From assembly GCA_029210625.1 (NCBI GenBank), contig JARGFU010000018.1, positions 1 through 64,000 of the forward strand: DNA of 64,000 bases. The letters run 5' to 3'. The position numbers and the translations under genes were made by a program. Positions 23,810 through 31,902 of the stretch are shown one piece after another (position 1 is the first letter of the stretch; the number at the start of each line of letters is the position of its first letter). The notes below the pieces were generated by a model that was not told the DNA's origin, searched no databases, and saw only the letters and a list, made by a program, of their open reading frames with translations. This DNA is from Deltaproteobacteria bacterium. Lineage in GTDB: Bacteria > Myxococcota > Myxococcia > SLRQ01.

Positions 23810-25330
23810 TCAGAGATCTCGATCGACGTAGCCGGCGACCCGGTGGGCCAGGGCCATGGCGGGCATCATCGGGTTGGCGCCGGGGCTCTCCGGCAGGAGG
23901 CTGGTGTCGGCGACGTAGAGGCCGTCGGTGCCGAAGACCGCGCCCCGCAGGTCGGTGCCGTGGGCGATGGGATCGGTGCCCATCTGCATGGTGCCGAAGA
24001 CGTGGTTGCTGGCCACGGTGAAGTCCGTGATGCTGAACTTCTCGCTGCGAAGCTTCTCCACGATCTTCCGGTCCCCGGTGGAGGGGGGCAGGCTGTCCAG
24101 GCCCAGGATGACCTCCTCGGCGCCCACCGCGAAGAACATCTCGGTGAGCGTGGCGAGGGCCTCGACCAGGCGATCCACGTCGCCCTGACCGAAGTGGTAG
24201 GTCATGTCCGTGCCGAGGCCCGGCACGTGGTTGACCCGGCCGACGGAGTCCTGACCGCTCACCCAGGCGTCGAAGGGCGCCATCTGAGCGTAGCGGGCCA
24301 GCTTCTCCTGCAGCTCCCGGCCGAAGCCGGCGAAGCGGAAGGCCATCAGCGAGGGCGGCGCCCAGATCGACTCGAGCTTGATGCCGCGATCCATCAGGTC
24401 GAGGCAGTGGTAGCCCTGCGAGGCGCCCGCCCAGGGCAGGACCTCCTCGCCGAAGACGCCGAGCACCAGCAGGCCCGGGTGGAACATCAGGTTCCCGCCG
24501 ATGCCCTCCCGGCGGAAGCCGCTCTTCTGGATGATGACCGGGTTCTCGATGGCGCCCGCGGAGAGGATCACCGCCTTGGCGTGGATGGTGACCCGGTGCG
24601 TGCGCTGCCCGTTGGTCGGGTGCATCACCCGCCCGACGACGCCGCGCACCCGGGTGCCCTTGGTGATCAGCTCCTCGACGACCACCGAGGAGATGACCTT
24701 CCCGCCGGCGGCGAGCACCTCCGGGATGCCCCGCTTGTCGGTCGAGAGCTTGGCGTCGTTGGGGCAGCCGGTGAAGCACTCGCCGGAGCCCTTGCAGCCG
24801 GCCTCGTTGCGCTCGATGACCAGGGGGTTCAGGCCGATGGCCCGCGCGCCCTGCGCGAAGAGCTCGTTGCGCCTCCCCTGGATCGCCGGGTCCACCGGCC
24901 GCACGCCCATGAAGCGCTCGACGGCCTCGTAGTCGGCGGCCAGGCTGCCGTTGCGCAGGTCGATGCCGGTCTTGGCCAGCCACCGCTCGTGCGCCTCGTC
25001 GGAGGAGCGCATGCAGATGGCCGAGTTCCAGACCGAGCCGCCCCCGAGGTTCTTCGCCCGCATGGAGGGCATGACGGTGTTGCCCCGGGTGGTCCGCATC
25101 CCGCCGTCCCAGAAGAAGCGGGAGAGCGTGCGGCCGGCATCCTTGCGCCGCTCGTGGGGGCGCACGATGGGGCCCGCCTCGAGGACGATGACCGAGCGAC
25201 CGGCCTCGGCCAGTCTCCTTGCTGCGAGGGCCCCGCCAGGACCGGAGCCGACGACCACGACATCACAGGTCTCGACGATCTCGTCGTCGTGGTCGGCGTA
25301 CTCGAGGACGCGTGCGTCCCGGCGGGTCAG
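23810..25330 (-). CDS. GMC-family FAD-dependent oxidoreductase, possibly translated by frameshift
   Basis: The protein is about 506 residues if read from the first codon after the upstream stop. The Rossmann motif VVVVGSGPGGALAARRLAEAG and E-A-G follow about 25 residues of plausible N-terminus (TRRDARVLEYADHDDEIVETCD). Later motifs such as CFTGCPNDAK, LSAGAIENPVII and VADTSLLPESPGANPMMPAMALAHRVA fit GMC and cholesterol/alcohol oxidases, which oxidise an alcohol to an aldehyde or ketone with FAD. No ATG, GTG or TTG exists upstream of the beta-1 strand. The first GTG (25258) would cut into that strand. Expression must use CTG 25330 (CTGA overlap with the aminotransferase stop) or a -1 frameshift from that gene. 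Confidence 0.88.
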   Translation of the reverse strand: MTRRDARVLEYADHDDEIVETCDVVVVGSGPGGALAARRLAEAGRSVIVLEAGPIVRPHERRKDAGRTLSRFFWDGGMRTTRGNTVMPSMRAKNLGGGSVWNSAICMRSSDEAHERWLAKTGIDLRNGSLAADYEAVERFMGVRPVDPAIQGRRNELFAQGARAIGLNPLVIERNEAGCKGSGECFTGCPNDAKLSTDKRGIPEVLAAGGKVISSVVVEELITKGTRVRGVVGRVMHPTNGQRTHRVTIHAKAVILSAGAIENPVIIQKSGFRREGIGGNLMFHPGLLVLGVFGEEVLPWAGASQGYHCLDLMDRGIKLESIWAPPSLMAFRFAGFGRELQEKLARYAQMAPFDAWVSGQDSVGRVNHVPGLGTDMTYHFGQGDVDRLVEALATLTEMFFAVGAEEVILGLDSLPPSTGDRKIVEKLRSEKFSITDFTVASNHVFGTMQMGTDPIAHGTDLRGAVFGTDGLYVADTSLLPESPGANPMMPAMALAHRVAGYVDRDL

Positions 25331-25353
25331 CTTTTTTTTCCGGCGCTACCTCC
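25305..25353 (-). promoter_or_regulatory. Putative programmed -1 frameshift signal (SD-like, A8 slippery tract, hairpin)
   Basis: Reading the minus strand, GGAGGT (25353-25348) is followed after eight bases by A8 (25339-25332), read by the aminotransferase as GGA AAA AAA AGC TGA. Slipping back one base on A AAA AAA continues as AAG CTG ACC, exactly the GMC oxidoreductase frame. Eleven bases after the A tract a hairpin GGACG-CACG-CGTCC (25319-25306) can form. Element order and SD spacing resemble the E. coli dnaX frameshift site. Confidence 0.6.
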
Positions 25354-26814
25354 GGCGGCCGCGGCCTTCTTCGGCTCCGGGACCGGGCCGGCGCCCTTCT
25401 CCACGCCGGCGACGGCCTTCACCTTCTTGGCCGCGGACTTCACGGCGTCGGTGACGGCGGTCTTGCCCAGCGCGAGGGCCGGGCCGGTGGAGGCGCCGTA
25501 CATGCTCTGGATGGCGCCCTCGTAGCTGTCGAGGAAGTACTGGATGTCCTCGTCGGTCAGCGTGATCGGCGGCAGGATCTTGATGGCGTTCAGGCCCGGG
25601 CCGGGCACCTGGACGATGACCTGGTGCTCGGTGAAGAGCCGGACGTTCATCGCGGCGCCGAAGCTGGCCTTGTCGAAGGCGCCCATCAGGGCCTGCTGGG
25701 CCTTGAGGAGCGCGCTCGAGTCGGTGTTCTTGAAGTAGGTGCCGATCATCATGCCCTTGCCCGCGACGCGGTCGATGACGTCGTAGCGGGTGGCCAGATC
25801 GTTGAGGCCGGCGCGGATCTTCTGGCTGACCCGGGCGGCGGCGGCCGGGGCGTCCATCTCCTCGAGGACGTCGAGGGTCGCCAGCCCGGCGGCCATGGCG
25901 AGGTTGTTCTCGCCGAAGGTGGAGAAGTAGATCGGCCCGGACTGGAAGCTCTTGAAGACCTGATCGTAGACGTGCTCACCCACGAGCACGGCCGCCACCG
26001 GCATCTGACCGCCGGAGAGGACCTTCGAGAGGGTCACCATGTCGGGCAGGATCCCGGCGGCCTGGAAGGCGAACCACTTCTCGCCGAGGCGGCCGAAGCC
26101 GGTCTGCACCTCGTCGAGGACCAGCAGGGTGCCGAACTCGTCGCAGAGCTTCCGCGCCTCGCGCAGGTAGTCGTGGTCGAGCACGTCGAGGGTCATGCCC
26201 TGGCAGGCCTCCATGAAGAGGGCCGCCACGTCACCCTTGGAGAGCTCGCGGCGCAGGGCGGCGAGGTCGTTGGGGCGGATCGAGGTGCAGATCGGCATCC
26301 GCGGCTCCATCCCCTCCTTCATCTGGTTGAAGCCACAGAGGCTGATGGCCCCGTAGCTCCGCCCGTGGAAGGCGCCCTCGAGGTGGAGGTAGCGCCGCCG
26401 CCGGGTGACGAAGCGGGAGAAGCGGATGGCCACCTCGTTCGCCTCGGCGCCCGAGTTGGCGTACTGCACCTTGGAGAAGCCCTTGCCGGCGAGCTTGAGG
26501 ATCCGCTCGGCGAGGAGCCCGCCGAGGATCGAGGCGTTCACCACGCAGAGGTTGGGGACGTCCATCTCGACGACGTCGCGGATGGCCGCGTTGACCTTCG
26601 GGTGGTTGCGCCCGAAGAAGTAGACGCCGCCGCCGGAGAGCAGGTCGAGGTAGCGCTTCCCCTGGGTGTCGAAGAGGTAGTGCCCCTCCGCCCGCACGAA
26701 GGGCGTGTTCATCCCGCCCATCTGGAGCATCTTCATCAGACGGGGGTGGACGTGCTTCTGGTCCAGGAAGTCGCCGGACTTCAGCCGCTCCTGGATGAGC
26801 TCCTTCATGCTCAT
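25327..26814 (-). CDS. Class III PLP-dependent aminotransferase with Ala/Lys-rich C-terminal tail
   Basis: The 495-residue protein is a fold-type I, class III aminotransferase. The PLP Lys is K264 (TLSKVLSGG), the pyridine-binding Asp is D234 (LVLDEVQTGFGR), and NSGAEANEVAIRF (120-132) binds the phosphate. These enzymes transfer an amino group to or from an omega-amino or aldehyde substrate. The catalytic fold ends near residue 440. Residues 441-495 are an Ala/Lys/Pro-rich low-complexity tail that looks like an inter-domain linker. The ATG overlaps the sulfotransferase stop by four bases (ATGA). The tail ends at the A8 slippery tract, so a -1 shift would fuse it to the GMC oxidoreductase (about 1,000 residues). 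Confidence 0.92.
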   Translation of the reverse strand: MSMKELIQERLKSGDFLDQKHVHPRLMKMLQMGGMNTPFVRAEGHYLFDTQGKRYLDLLSGGGVYFFGRNHPKVNAAIRDVVEMDVPNLCVVNASILGGLLAERILKLAGKGFSKVQYANSGAEANEVAIRFSRFVTRRRRYLHLEGAFHGRSYGAISLCGFNQMKEGMEPRMPICTSIRPNDLAALRRELSKGDVAALFMEACQGMTLDVLDHDYLREARKLCDEFGTLLVLDEVQTGFGRLGEKWFAFQAAGILPDMVTLSKVLSGGQMPVAAVLVGEHVYDQVFKSFQSGPIYFSTFGENNLAMAAGLATLDVLEEMDAPAAAARVSQKIRAGLNDLATRYDVIDRVAGKGMMIGTYFKNTDSSALLKAQQALMGAFDKASFGAAMNVRLFTEHQVIVQVPGPGLNAIKILPPITLTDEDIQYFLDSYEGAIQSMYGASTGPALALGKTAVTDAVKSAAKKVKAVAGVEKGAGPVPEPKKAAAAGGSAGKKS

Positions 26815-27950
26815 GACTTGAACTCCTTGGTGTACCCGTAGGTGTCGTAGACCTGCTGCCAGCGCTCGTAGACGAAGTCGGCGAGCTCCGGCTCCATGGT
26901 CAGCTTGTTGACCTTGTAGCCCTTGAGGGTGTCGAGGTAGGGCGTCAGCACCCGCTCGAAGCGCTCCCAGTCGGGCAGGTTGAACTTGTCGTAGATCTCC
27001 CGCAGCACCCGGGTCTCGTTGCCGATGAAGTCGCCGTAGGCGATCTCGACCAGGTTCTGCTCGGGGATGAGCTCTCGGTCCTCGATGATGCGGGTGAAGA
27101 GCCGCTCACCCAGCAGCGCGGTGTGCTCCCAGCGCTGATCGAGGAAGGCCTGCTCGGGGCGGCTCAGGAAGTTCTCCCAGTCCACCTTCGAGCGCATGTG
27201 CACCATCGAGCGGAAGACCCGCGCCGGGTGGCGGTGGATGTGGATGAACTTGGCGTCCGGGAAGAGCTCGAGGAGCATCCGGATCCGCGCCGAGTGAGGG
27301 CAGCTCTTGAGGATGACGCGCTTGCCGCCGGTCGCCAGCATCATCTTCTTGATGAAGAGGGTCACCGCGTTCTTCCAGATGCGCCGCTCCTCCTCGGTGG
27401 CCTCGAGGAAGTCGATGTACTTCTCGTACTGGGCGTAGCGGTCCGGGAACATCAGGGCCGAGTAGAAGGAGAGGCCGCCGGTGAGCTTCAGCAGGCCGAT
27501 CTCGTCCTCGGCGGGCTCGAACCAGCCGTGGGCCATGTTGTCGTAGGTCCGGGTCGGCGGCAGGGCGTTCTTCAGCAGCCTCGGTCCGATCTTGCCGGTG
27601 GCCAGGAAGCTGGAGGGGAAGACCACCTGATAGACCGTGGAGTAGGTGTGGTTCGGATCCCTGCCGAGCAGCCCGTGGAGGTGGGTGGTGCCCGAGCGCC
27701 AGTGCCCGATGACGATCAGCGGGGTGGGATCGATGTCCATCTGGGCCAGCTTGCTGGCGTACATGGCGTCGTCGACCCGCCCCAGGAGGGTCGAGGGCAA
27801 GGAGAGGCCGCCGAGCATGGCCACCCGGTGGAGGTAGTCCAGGTTCGGCTTCCAGCCGCCGGCCTTCAGCATCTTGAGAAGGGCACCGGTCTCGATGCCG
27901 GTGGCCAGCTGCTCCTGCGACCACCTGTCGATCAGCTCGTTCGCGCGCAT
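26811..27950 (-). CDS. Sulfotransferase family protein
   Basis: The 379-residue protein carries the PAPS 5'-phosphosulfate loop VIGHWRSGTTHLHGLLGRDP (about 77-96) and a second site, LKSCPHSARIRMLLELFP followed by FIHIHRHPARVFRSMVHM. The catalytic-type His and the RDP/RHP pattern fit the Sulfotransfer_3 family. The start MRANEL at 27950 has AGGAGG at ideal distance, eight bases after the stop of the GMC small subunit. It is the second gene of a tightly coupled operon with the aminotransferase and GMC oxidoreductase, so its acceptor is probably the same metabolite. It is only distantly similar to the sulfotransferase at 16794-18002. Confidence 0.9.
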   Translation of the reverse strand: MRANELIDRWSQEQLATGIETGALLKMLKAGGWKPNLDYLHRVAMLGGLSLPSTLLGRVDDAMYASKLAQMDIDPTPLIVIGHWRSGTTHLHGLLGRDPNHTYSTVYQVVFPSSFLATGKIGPRLLKNALPPTRTYDNMAHGWFEPAEDEIGLLKLTGGLSFYSALMFPDRYAQYEKYIDFLEATEEERRIWKNAVTLFIKKMMLATGGKRVILKSCPHSARIRMLLELFPDAKFIHIHRHPARVFRSMVHMRSKVDWENFLSRPEQAFLDQRWEHTALLGERLFTRIIEDRELIPEQNLVEIAYGDFIGNETRVLREIYDKFNLPDWERFERVLTPYLDTLKGYKVNKLTMEPELADFVYERWQQVYDTYGYTKEFKS

Positions 27951-27958
27951 GGCGCCTC

Positions 27959-28489
27959 CTATCGATGGTCCGAGGAGCTCCCGGCCGCTTCCTTCACGGC
28001 GGGCGCCTCCTCGGAGGTCTGCGACCTCTCGGCCGCCTCGCGCTGCTGAGCGCGGATGATCTCGTCTCCCGGGCGGATGCCCATGGCCTGGCCCACCTCG
28101 GCGTTGTCCACGTAGGCCCAGAGGAGCAGCCCCCGCAGCGCCTGAAAGAGCAGGCGCGCGAAGTAGAGGGGGTTGTCGTTCCAGAAGCGCAGGCTCTTGT
28201 CCCGCTCCTCGGGGGAGAGCCGGCTGAAGGTCGAGAGGCTCCTGGGCCGGGTCACCAGGGCCTGGACCTCGAAGCCCACGAGCATGGCCCGGATCATGAT
28301 CTGCTCCCGCAGGGGGAGGAAGGAGAGCATCTCCTCGAAGTAGGCCACCACGTGGGCCTCGCTCCCGGAGATCGGCAGGCCGGCGTCCGGGGGGAAGACC
28401 GTCTCGGCCAGGGCCTCGAGGATCCGCGCCTCGGCGGAGGTGAGGGGGGGCAGCTTGGGACTCCACCCATCGATGAAGGGCAACTTCAT
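27959..28489 (-). CDS. GMC oxidoreductase small-subunit-like protein (gluconate 2-dehydrogenase subunit 3 type)
   Basis: The 176-residue, mostly helical protein opens with LTSAEARILEALAETVFPPDAG, the pattern of gluconate 2-dehydrogenase subunit 3-like proteins that accompany GMC oxidoreductases. The helices (VVAYFEEMLSFLPLREQIMIRAMLVGFEVQAL, LRFWNDNPLYFARLLFQALRGLLLWAYV) are amphipathic. There is no Tat or Sec signal, so the complex is presumably cytosolic. The C-terminal 30 residues are a disordered Ser/Glu-rich tail. It is the first gene of the operon, with GAGGT upstream of the ATG. The family pairing fits the GMC gene four positions downstream and supports the operon as a single functional unit. 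Confidence 0.75.
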   Translation of the reverse strand: MKLPFIDGWSPKLPPLTSAEARILEALAETVFPPDAGLPISGSEAHVVAYFEEMLSFLPLREQIMIRAMLVGFEVQALVTRPRSLSTFSRLSPEERDKSLRFWNDNPLYFARLLFQALRGLLLWAYVDNAEVGQAMGIRPGDEIIRAQQREAAERSQTSEEAPAVKEAAGSSSDHR

Positions 28490-28584
28490 GGTGTACCTCT
28501 ATCCTCTCGGCGGCCGATCCCCGCCCGGGAGGCGGCCGCCCGCCTCGCCGCAGGATCCGGCGAGGAGGGCCCGAAAGGAGGCTT

Positions 28585-28616
28585 GGAATAGCCTTTGCCC
28601 CGCAGGGGGTCAAGGC
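28585..28616 (-). promoter_or_regulatory. Sigma-70-type promoter and imperfect palindrome upstream of the GMC operon
   Basis: On the minus strand TTGACC (28613-28608), 17 bases, then TATTCC (28590-28585) form the best sigma-70 promoter in the window, about 95 bases before the first ATG. The region 28591-28616 is an imperfect palindrome (GCCTT..CCCC...GGGG..AAGGC) filling the spacer and part of the -35, a likely operator. Confidence 0.6.
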
Positions 28617-28687
28617 GCCGATGGAGGCCTCTACGACGACCGGAGGATGGTGGGCGTGAAGGTCCCCATGGTACGCCGGAGGGGCAG

Positions 28688-29263
28688 ATGGAGGTCGACG
28701 CGCGAGCCCTGGAGACGGTCGACGATCGCTTCCTCGTGGCCCGGGCCAACGGGGGCGACCGGGCCGCCTTCGACGCCCTCTACCAGCGCCACAAGGGCTG
28801 GGTCCTGGCCCTGGCCTGGAAGCTGACCGGCTCGGAGGCCGACGCCCTGGACGTGCTCCAGGAGAGCTTCGTCTACTTCTTCGGGCGCTTCCCGGGCTTC
28901 GAGCTCACCGGCGCGCTTCGCAGCTACCTCTTCCCCCTGGTCAAGCACCAGGCCATCAGCCTGATGCGCCGGCGCCGCCGCTCGGTCTCCCTGGAGGCCG
29001 AGGAGGAGGCCGGGCGGCCGGAGGCGGAGCCCAGCTTCCAGCCGGCCCCGGACCACGACCTGGAGGTGCGCCTCCAGAGCCTCTCCCCCGGCCACCGGCA
29101 GGTGGTGCACCAGCGCTTCGTGCTGGGGATGAAGCTCGAGGAGATCGCCGAGGCCCTCGAGATCCCCCCGGGGACGGTCAAGAGCCGCCTCCACCACGCC
29201 CTGCGCAAGCTGCGGGAGCGGGAGGAGGCCGAGGACGCCTCCCTCGAGCGGGGCCCTCCGTAG
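28688..29263 (+). CDS. ECF-type RNA polymerase sigma factor
   Basis: The 191-residue protein has sigma region 2 (DRAAFDALYQRHKGWVLALAWKLTGSEADALDVLQESFVYFF) and region 4 (LSPGHRQVVHQRFVLGMKLEEIAEALEIPPGTVKSRLHHALRKLRE), separated by a short linker, as in extracytoplasmic-function sigma factors. The start MEVDAR at 28688 has GGAGGGG five bases upstream. An in-frame upstream start would add 31 Arg/Pro-rich residues and is rejected. The next gene encodes a membrane protein with a zinc-type anti-sigma N-terminus, its likely regulator. It is divergent from the GMC operon, so the two share a 198-base control region. Confidence 0.92.
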   Translation: MEVDARALETVDDRFLVARANGGDRAAFDALYQRHKGWVLALAWKLTGSEADALDVLQESFVYFFGRFPGFELTGALRSYLFPLVKHQAISLMRRRRRSVSLEAEEEAGRPEAEPSFQPAPDHDLEVRLQSLSPGHRQVVHQRFVLGMKLEEIAEALEIPPGTVKSRLHHALRKLREREEAEDASLERGPP

Positions 29264-29344
29264 CGCGGCCGCGCCCCGGTCCGGAGGATCCCGTGATGAA
29301 CCTTTTGCCCCCGCCCGCCGCTACCCGATAGAGACCACGAAGCC

Positions 29345-30262
29345 ATGACCACCCACCCCGACATCCTCGAGCTCGAGCTCTCGCGCACCGGCGAGGCCAG
29401 CCCGGCGACCGAGCAGCACCTGGAGGCCTGCGAGGCCTGCCGGGCGGTGCTCGCCGAGCTCCAGAGCCTGGAGGCGGGGTTGATGGACGAGGTGCCCGAG
29501 ATCCCGATCCCCGAGGCGGTGGACCGGGCGGTGGCCGCGGCGGCCGACGCGGCGGTGGCCCGCGCCGAGGCGCAGCGGGTCGAGTCCGACGACGCCCGGA
29601 TGGCCGAGTTGATCCGGCCGAGCGTCTTCCGGCGGCTCCTGCCCTACATGGGGGCGGCCTCGGCGGCGGCGATCATGATGATCACCCTGACCTCGGTCTT
29701 CGGGGACAACGTCCGGGCCCTCTTCGGCGCCTCGGCCGACGCCCTGGCCGGCAACGAGTACCGGGAGCCGATGGCGGGCGTCTCGGGCCAGGCCCTGGAG
29801 GGGCACAAGAGCCTGGGCGACTTCTCCGAGAACAACGGCCCCAGCGAGGGCTTCGGGGGCGAGCTCCACAAGGGCCTGGAGATCTACGAGGAGGACGGCT
29901 CGCCGGCGGCGGACTGGCCCGTCGGGGTGGAGATCGTGGAGGAGGCCTGGCGGCTGACCTGGACCCCGGACGGCTCCCGGAGCGGCGCCCTCGAGGTGAC
30001 CCTCGGCCTGCCGGCCGGCACCCAGCCCGGCCCCCTGAAGGCCCTGCACGAGGGCGACACGGCCCGGCAGGCGCTCCTGCCCGTGATCGGCTCCGAGCAG
30101 CGGCTGCGAGTGTGGGTGGTGCGGACGACCCCCAGCCAGGCCCCCCTCGAGGTGCGGGTGCAGGTGGAGGGGCCGGCCGGCACGCCCCGGATCCTCTCGG
30201 CGAGCTTCACGCCCACCGGAGGCGCCCCCGACCCGGTCACCCCCGGCCTGGGACCCGGCTGA
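29345..30262 (+). CDS. Membrane anti-sigma factor with zinc-finger-like N-terminus
   Basis: The 305-residue protein begins with a short helical domain containing HLEACEACRAVL, the H-x3-C-x2-C zinc motif of anti-sigma factors. A single membrane helix is at about residues 100-120 (YMGAASAAAIMMITLTSVFG). The C-terminal 180 residues are predicted outside the cytoplasm, beginning with a Gly/Asn-rich stretch (DFSENNGPSEGFGG) and ending in a beta-rich domain. It lies 81 bases downstream of the sigma gene and presumably sequesters it until an envelope signal is received. The DFSENN string also appears in the truncated protein at the window start. Confidence 0.8.
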   Translation: MTTHPDILELELSRTGEASPATEQHLEACEACRAVLAELQSLEAGLMDEVPEIPIPEAVDRAVAAAADAAVARAEAQRVESDDARMAELIRPSVFRRLLPYMGAASAAAIMMITLTSVFGDNVRALFGASADALAGNEYREPMAGVSGQALEGHKSLGDFSENNGPSEGFGGELHKGLEIYEEDGSPAADWPVGVEIVEEAWRLTWTPDGSRSGALEVTLGLPAGTQPGPLKALHEGDTARQALLPVIGSEQRLRVWVVRTTPSQAPLEVRVQVEGPAGTPRILSASFTPTGGAPDPVTPGLGPG

Positions 30263-30353
30263 TACGACTCAGTGCGGCGCAGCCAGGGATGATCTGGAGA
30301 CGATCCGGGCATAGGATGCCGGTCTTCGAACCTCCAGTCTGGAAGGAGCCTCC

Positions 30354-31877
30354 ATGTCCCTGCCGAAGATCCGTCTGATCACCCTCGATCCCCGCAAGCA
30401 GAAGGCGGATCTCCTGGTACTCCCCGTCTACGCCGGCGAGCTCGGCTCGAAGAAGAAGCGGCGGGAGCTCCTCGACCGCACGGCCAAGGCCTTCCGCGGC
30501 CAACTCGAGGCCCTGGCCAAGGCCGAGAAGTTCACCGGCAAGAACGGTGAGGTGCTGGAGCTTCCCACCCAGGGCAAGCTGCCGGTGACCCGCCTGCGCC
30601 TGGTGGGCCTGGGCCGCAGCGGCCAGAAGAGCAGCCGCCGCCTGCGGGTGGCCGTGGCCGGCGCCCTGCGGGTCGCCCGCTCCCGGGACACCCGGACGGT
30701 GATCGTGGCGATCCCCGAGGACCAGCAGACCGCCATGGGCGTGCGCGGCGCCGCCGAGGGCGCGGTCCTGGGCGCCTACGCCTTCGATCGCTACCTCTCC
30801 CCGGGCAAGGACAAGCGGGGCCTGGTCCCCGTGCGCGAGGTCGCCCTGGCGGGCAACCCGAAGGACGAGGCGCAGAAGGCCGCCGCCGCCCTCGGCTTCG
30901 CGATCGCCGAGGCCACCTGCATGGCCCGCGACCTCGTGAACGAGCCCGCGGGCGAGATGACCCCGCTGGAGCTGGCCGATCGCGCCAAGGCCCTCGCCGC
31001 CGCCCACGGCCTGAAGTACCGGCACCTGAACGCCGCCCAGATCCAGAAGGAGAACATGGGCATGTTCTGGGGCGTGGCGCGGGGCTCGGACATCGAGCCG
31101 CGGCTCATCGTCCTGGAGTACCAGCCCAAGCAGAAGACCGAGGACAAGGGCATCGCCCTGGTCGGCAAGGGCGTGACCTTCGACTCCGGCGGCTACGACC
31201 TGAAGGGCCCCGCCTTCATGCTCGACATGAAGATGGACATGGGCGGCGCCGCCGCCGTCATCTCGGTGATGCGGGCCGTGGCCGAGATCGCCCCGCCCTT
31301 CCCCGTCGTCGCCTACGCCGGCGCCTGCGAGAACCTCGTCTCGGGACACGCCTACAAGCCCGGCGACGTGCTCAAGAGCCGCAAGGGCAAGACCGTCGAG
31401 ATCAACAACACCGACGCCGAGGGGCGGCTGGTGCTCGGCGACGTCCTCGACTACGCCTGCAGCCACGGCCACAAGACGGTCATCGACGTGGCCACCCTCA
31501 CCGGCGCGGCCATGGTCGCCCTCGGGCCCTACACGGTCGGGCTGCTCTCGAACGACGACGCCCTGGCCAGCAGCCTCAAGGAGGCCAGCAAGGCGGCCGG
31601 CGAGGACTTCTGGCGCATGCCGCTGAACCCGGCCCTGCGCGAGCAGCTCAAGAGCTCCATCGCGGACCTGCGCAACACCGGCGAGCGCTTCGGCGGCTGC
31701 ATCACCGCCGCCCTCTTCCTCGAGAACTTCGTGGGTGAGGGCGTGGCCTGGGCCCACCTCGACATCGCGGGCCCGGCCTACGCCACCAAGCCCAAGGGCG
31801 TGGACCCCAAGGGCGGCACCGGCGCCAGCGTGCGCACCCTGGCCCAGCTGATCCTCGACCGGATGAGCGCCAGCTAG
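30354..31877 (+). CDS. pepA: Leucyl aminopeptidase (peptidase family M17)
   Basis: The 507-residue protein has the full M17 signature NTDAEGRLVLGD and the metal-ligand segments GKGVTFDSGGYDLKG and MKMDMGGAAAVISVM (Lys, Asp, Asp, Asp/Glu ligands for two metals). An N-terminal macro-like domain precedes the catalytic domain. The enzyme removes N-terminal residues from peptides in the cytoplasm; some homologues also bind DNA. Its length is normal for the family. A TAGGAT box (30312-30317) and AAGGAG precede the ATG. It is a single gene, followed after 25 bases by a sensor kinase gene on the same strand. Confidence 0.95.
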   Translation: MSLPKIRLITLDPRKQKADLLVLPVYAGELGSKKKRRELLDRTAKAFRGQLEALAKAEKFTGKNGEVLELPTQGKLPVTRLRLVGLGRSGQKSSRRLRVAVAGALRVARSRDTRTVIVAIPEDQQTAMGVRGAAEGAVLGAYAFDRYLSPGKDKRGLVPVREVALAGNPKDEAQKAAAALGFAIAEATCMARDLVNEPAGEMTPLELADRAKALAAAHGLKYRHLNAAQIQKENMGMFWGVARGSDIEPRLIVLEYQPKQKTEDKGIALVGKGVTFDSGGYDLKGPAFMLDMKMDMGGAAAVISVMRAVAEIAPPFPVVAYAGACENLVSGHAYKPGDVLKSRKGKTVEINNTDAEGRLVLGDVLDYACSHGHKTVIDVATLTGAAMVALGPYTVGLLSNDDALASSLKEASKAAGEDFWRMPLNPALREQLKSSIADLRNTGERFGGCITAALFLENFVGEGVAWAHLDIAGPAYATKPKGVDPKGGTGASVRTLAQLILDRMSAS

Positions 31878-31902
31878 CCCGAAAGGCCCGGCCAGAGCGA
31901 GC

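Noticed and set aside
23810-25258. GTG 25258 as the GMC oxidoreductase start
   Set aside because: It would begin inside the beta-1 strand of the FAD-binding fold and discard about 25 clearly coding codons.
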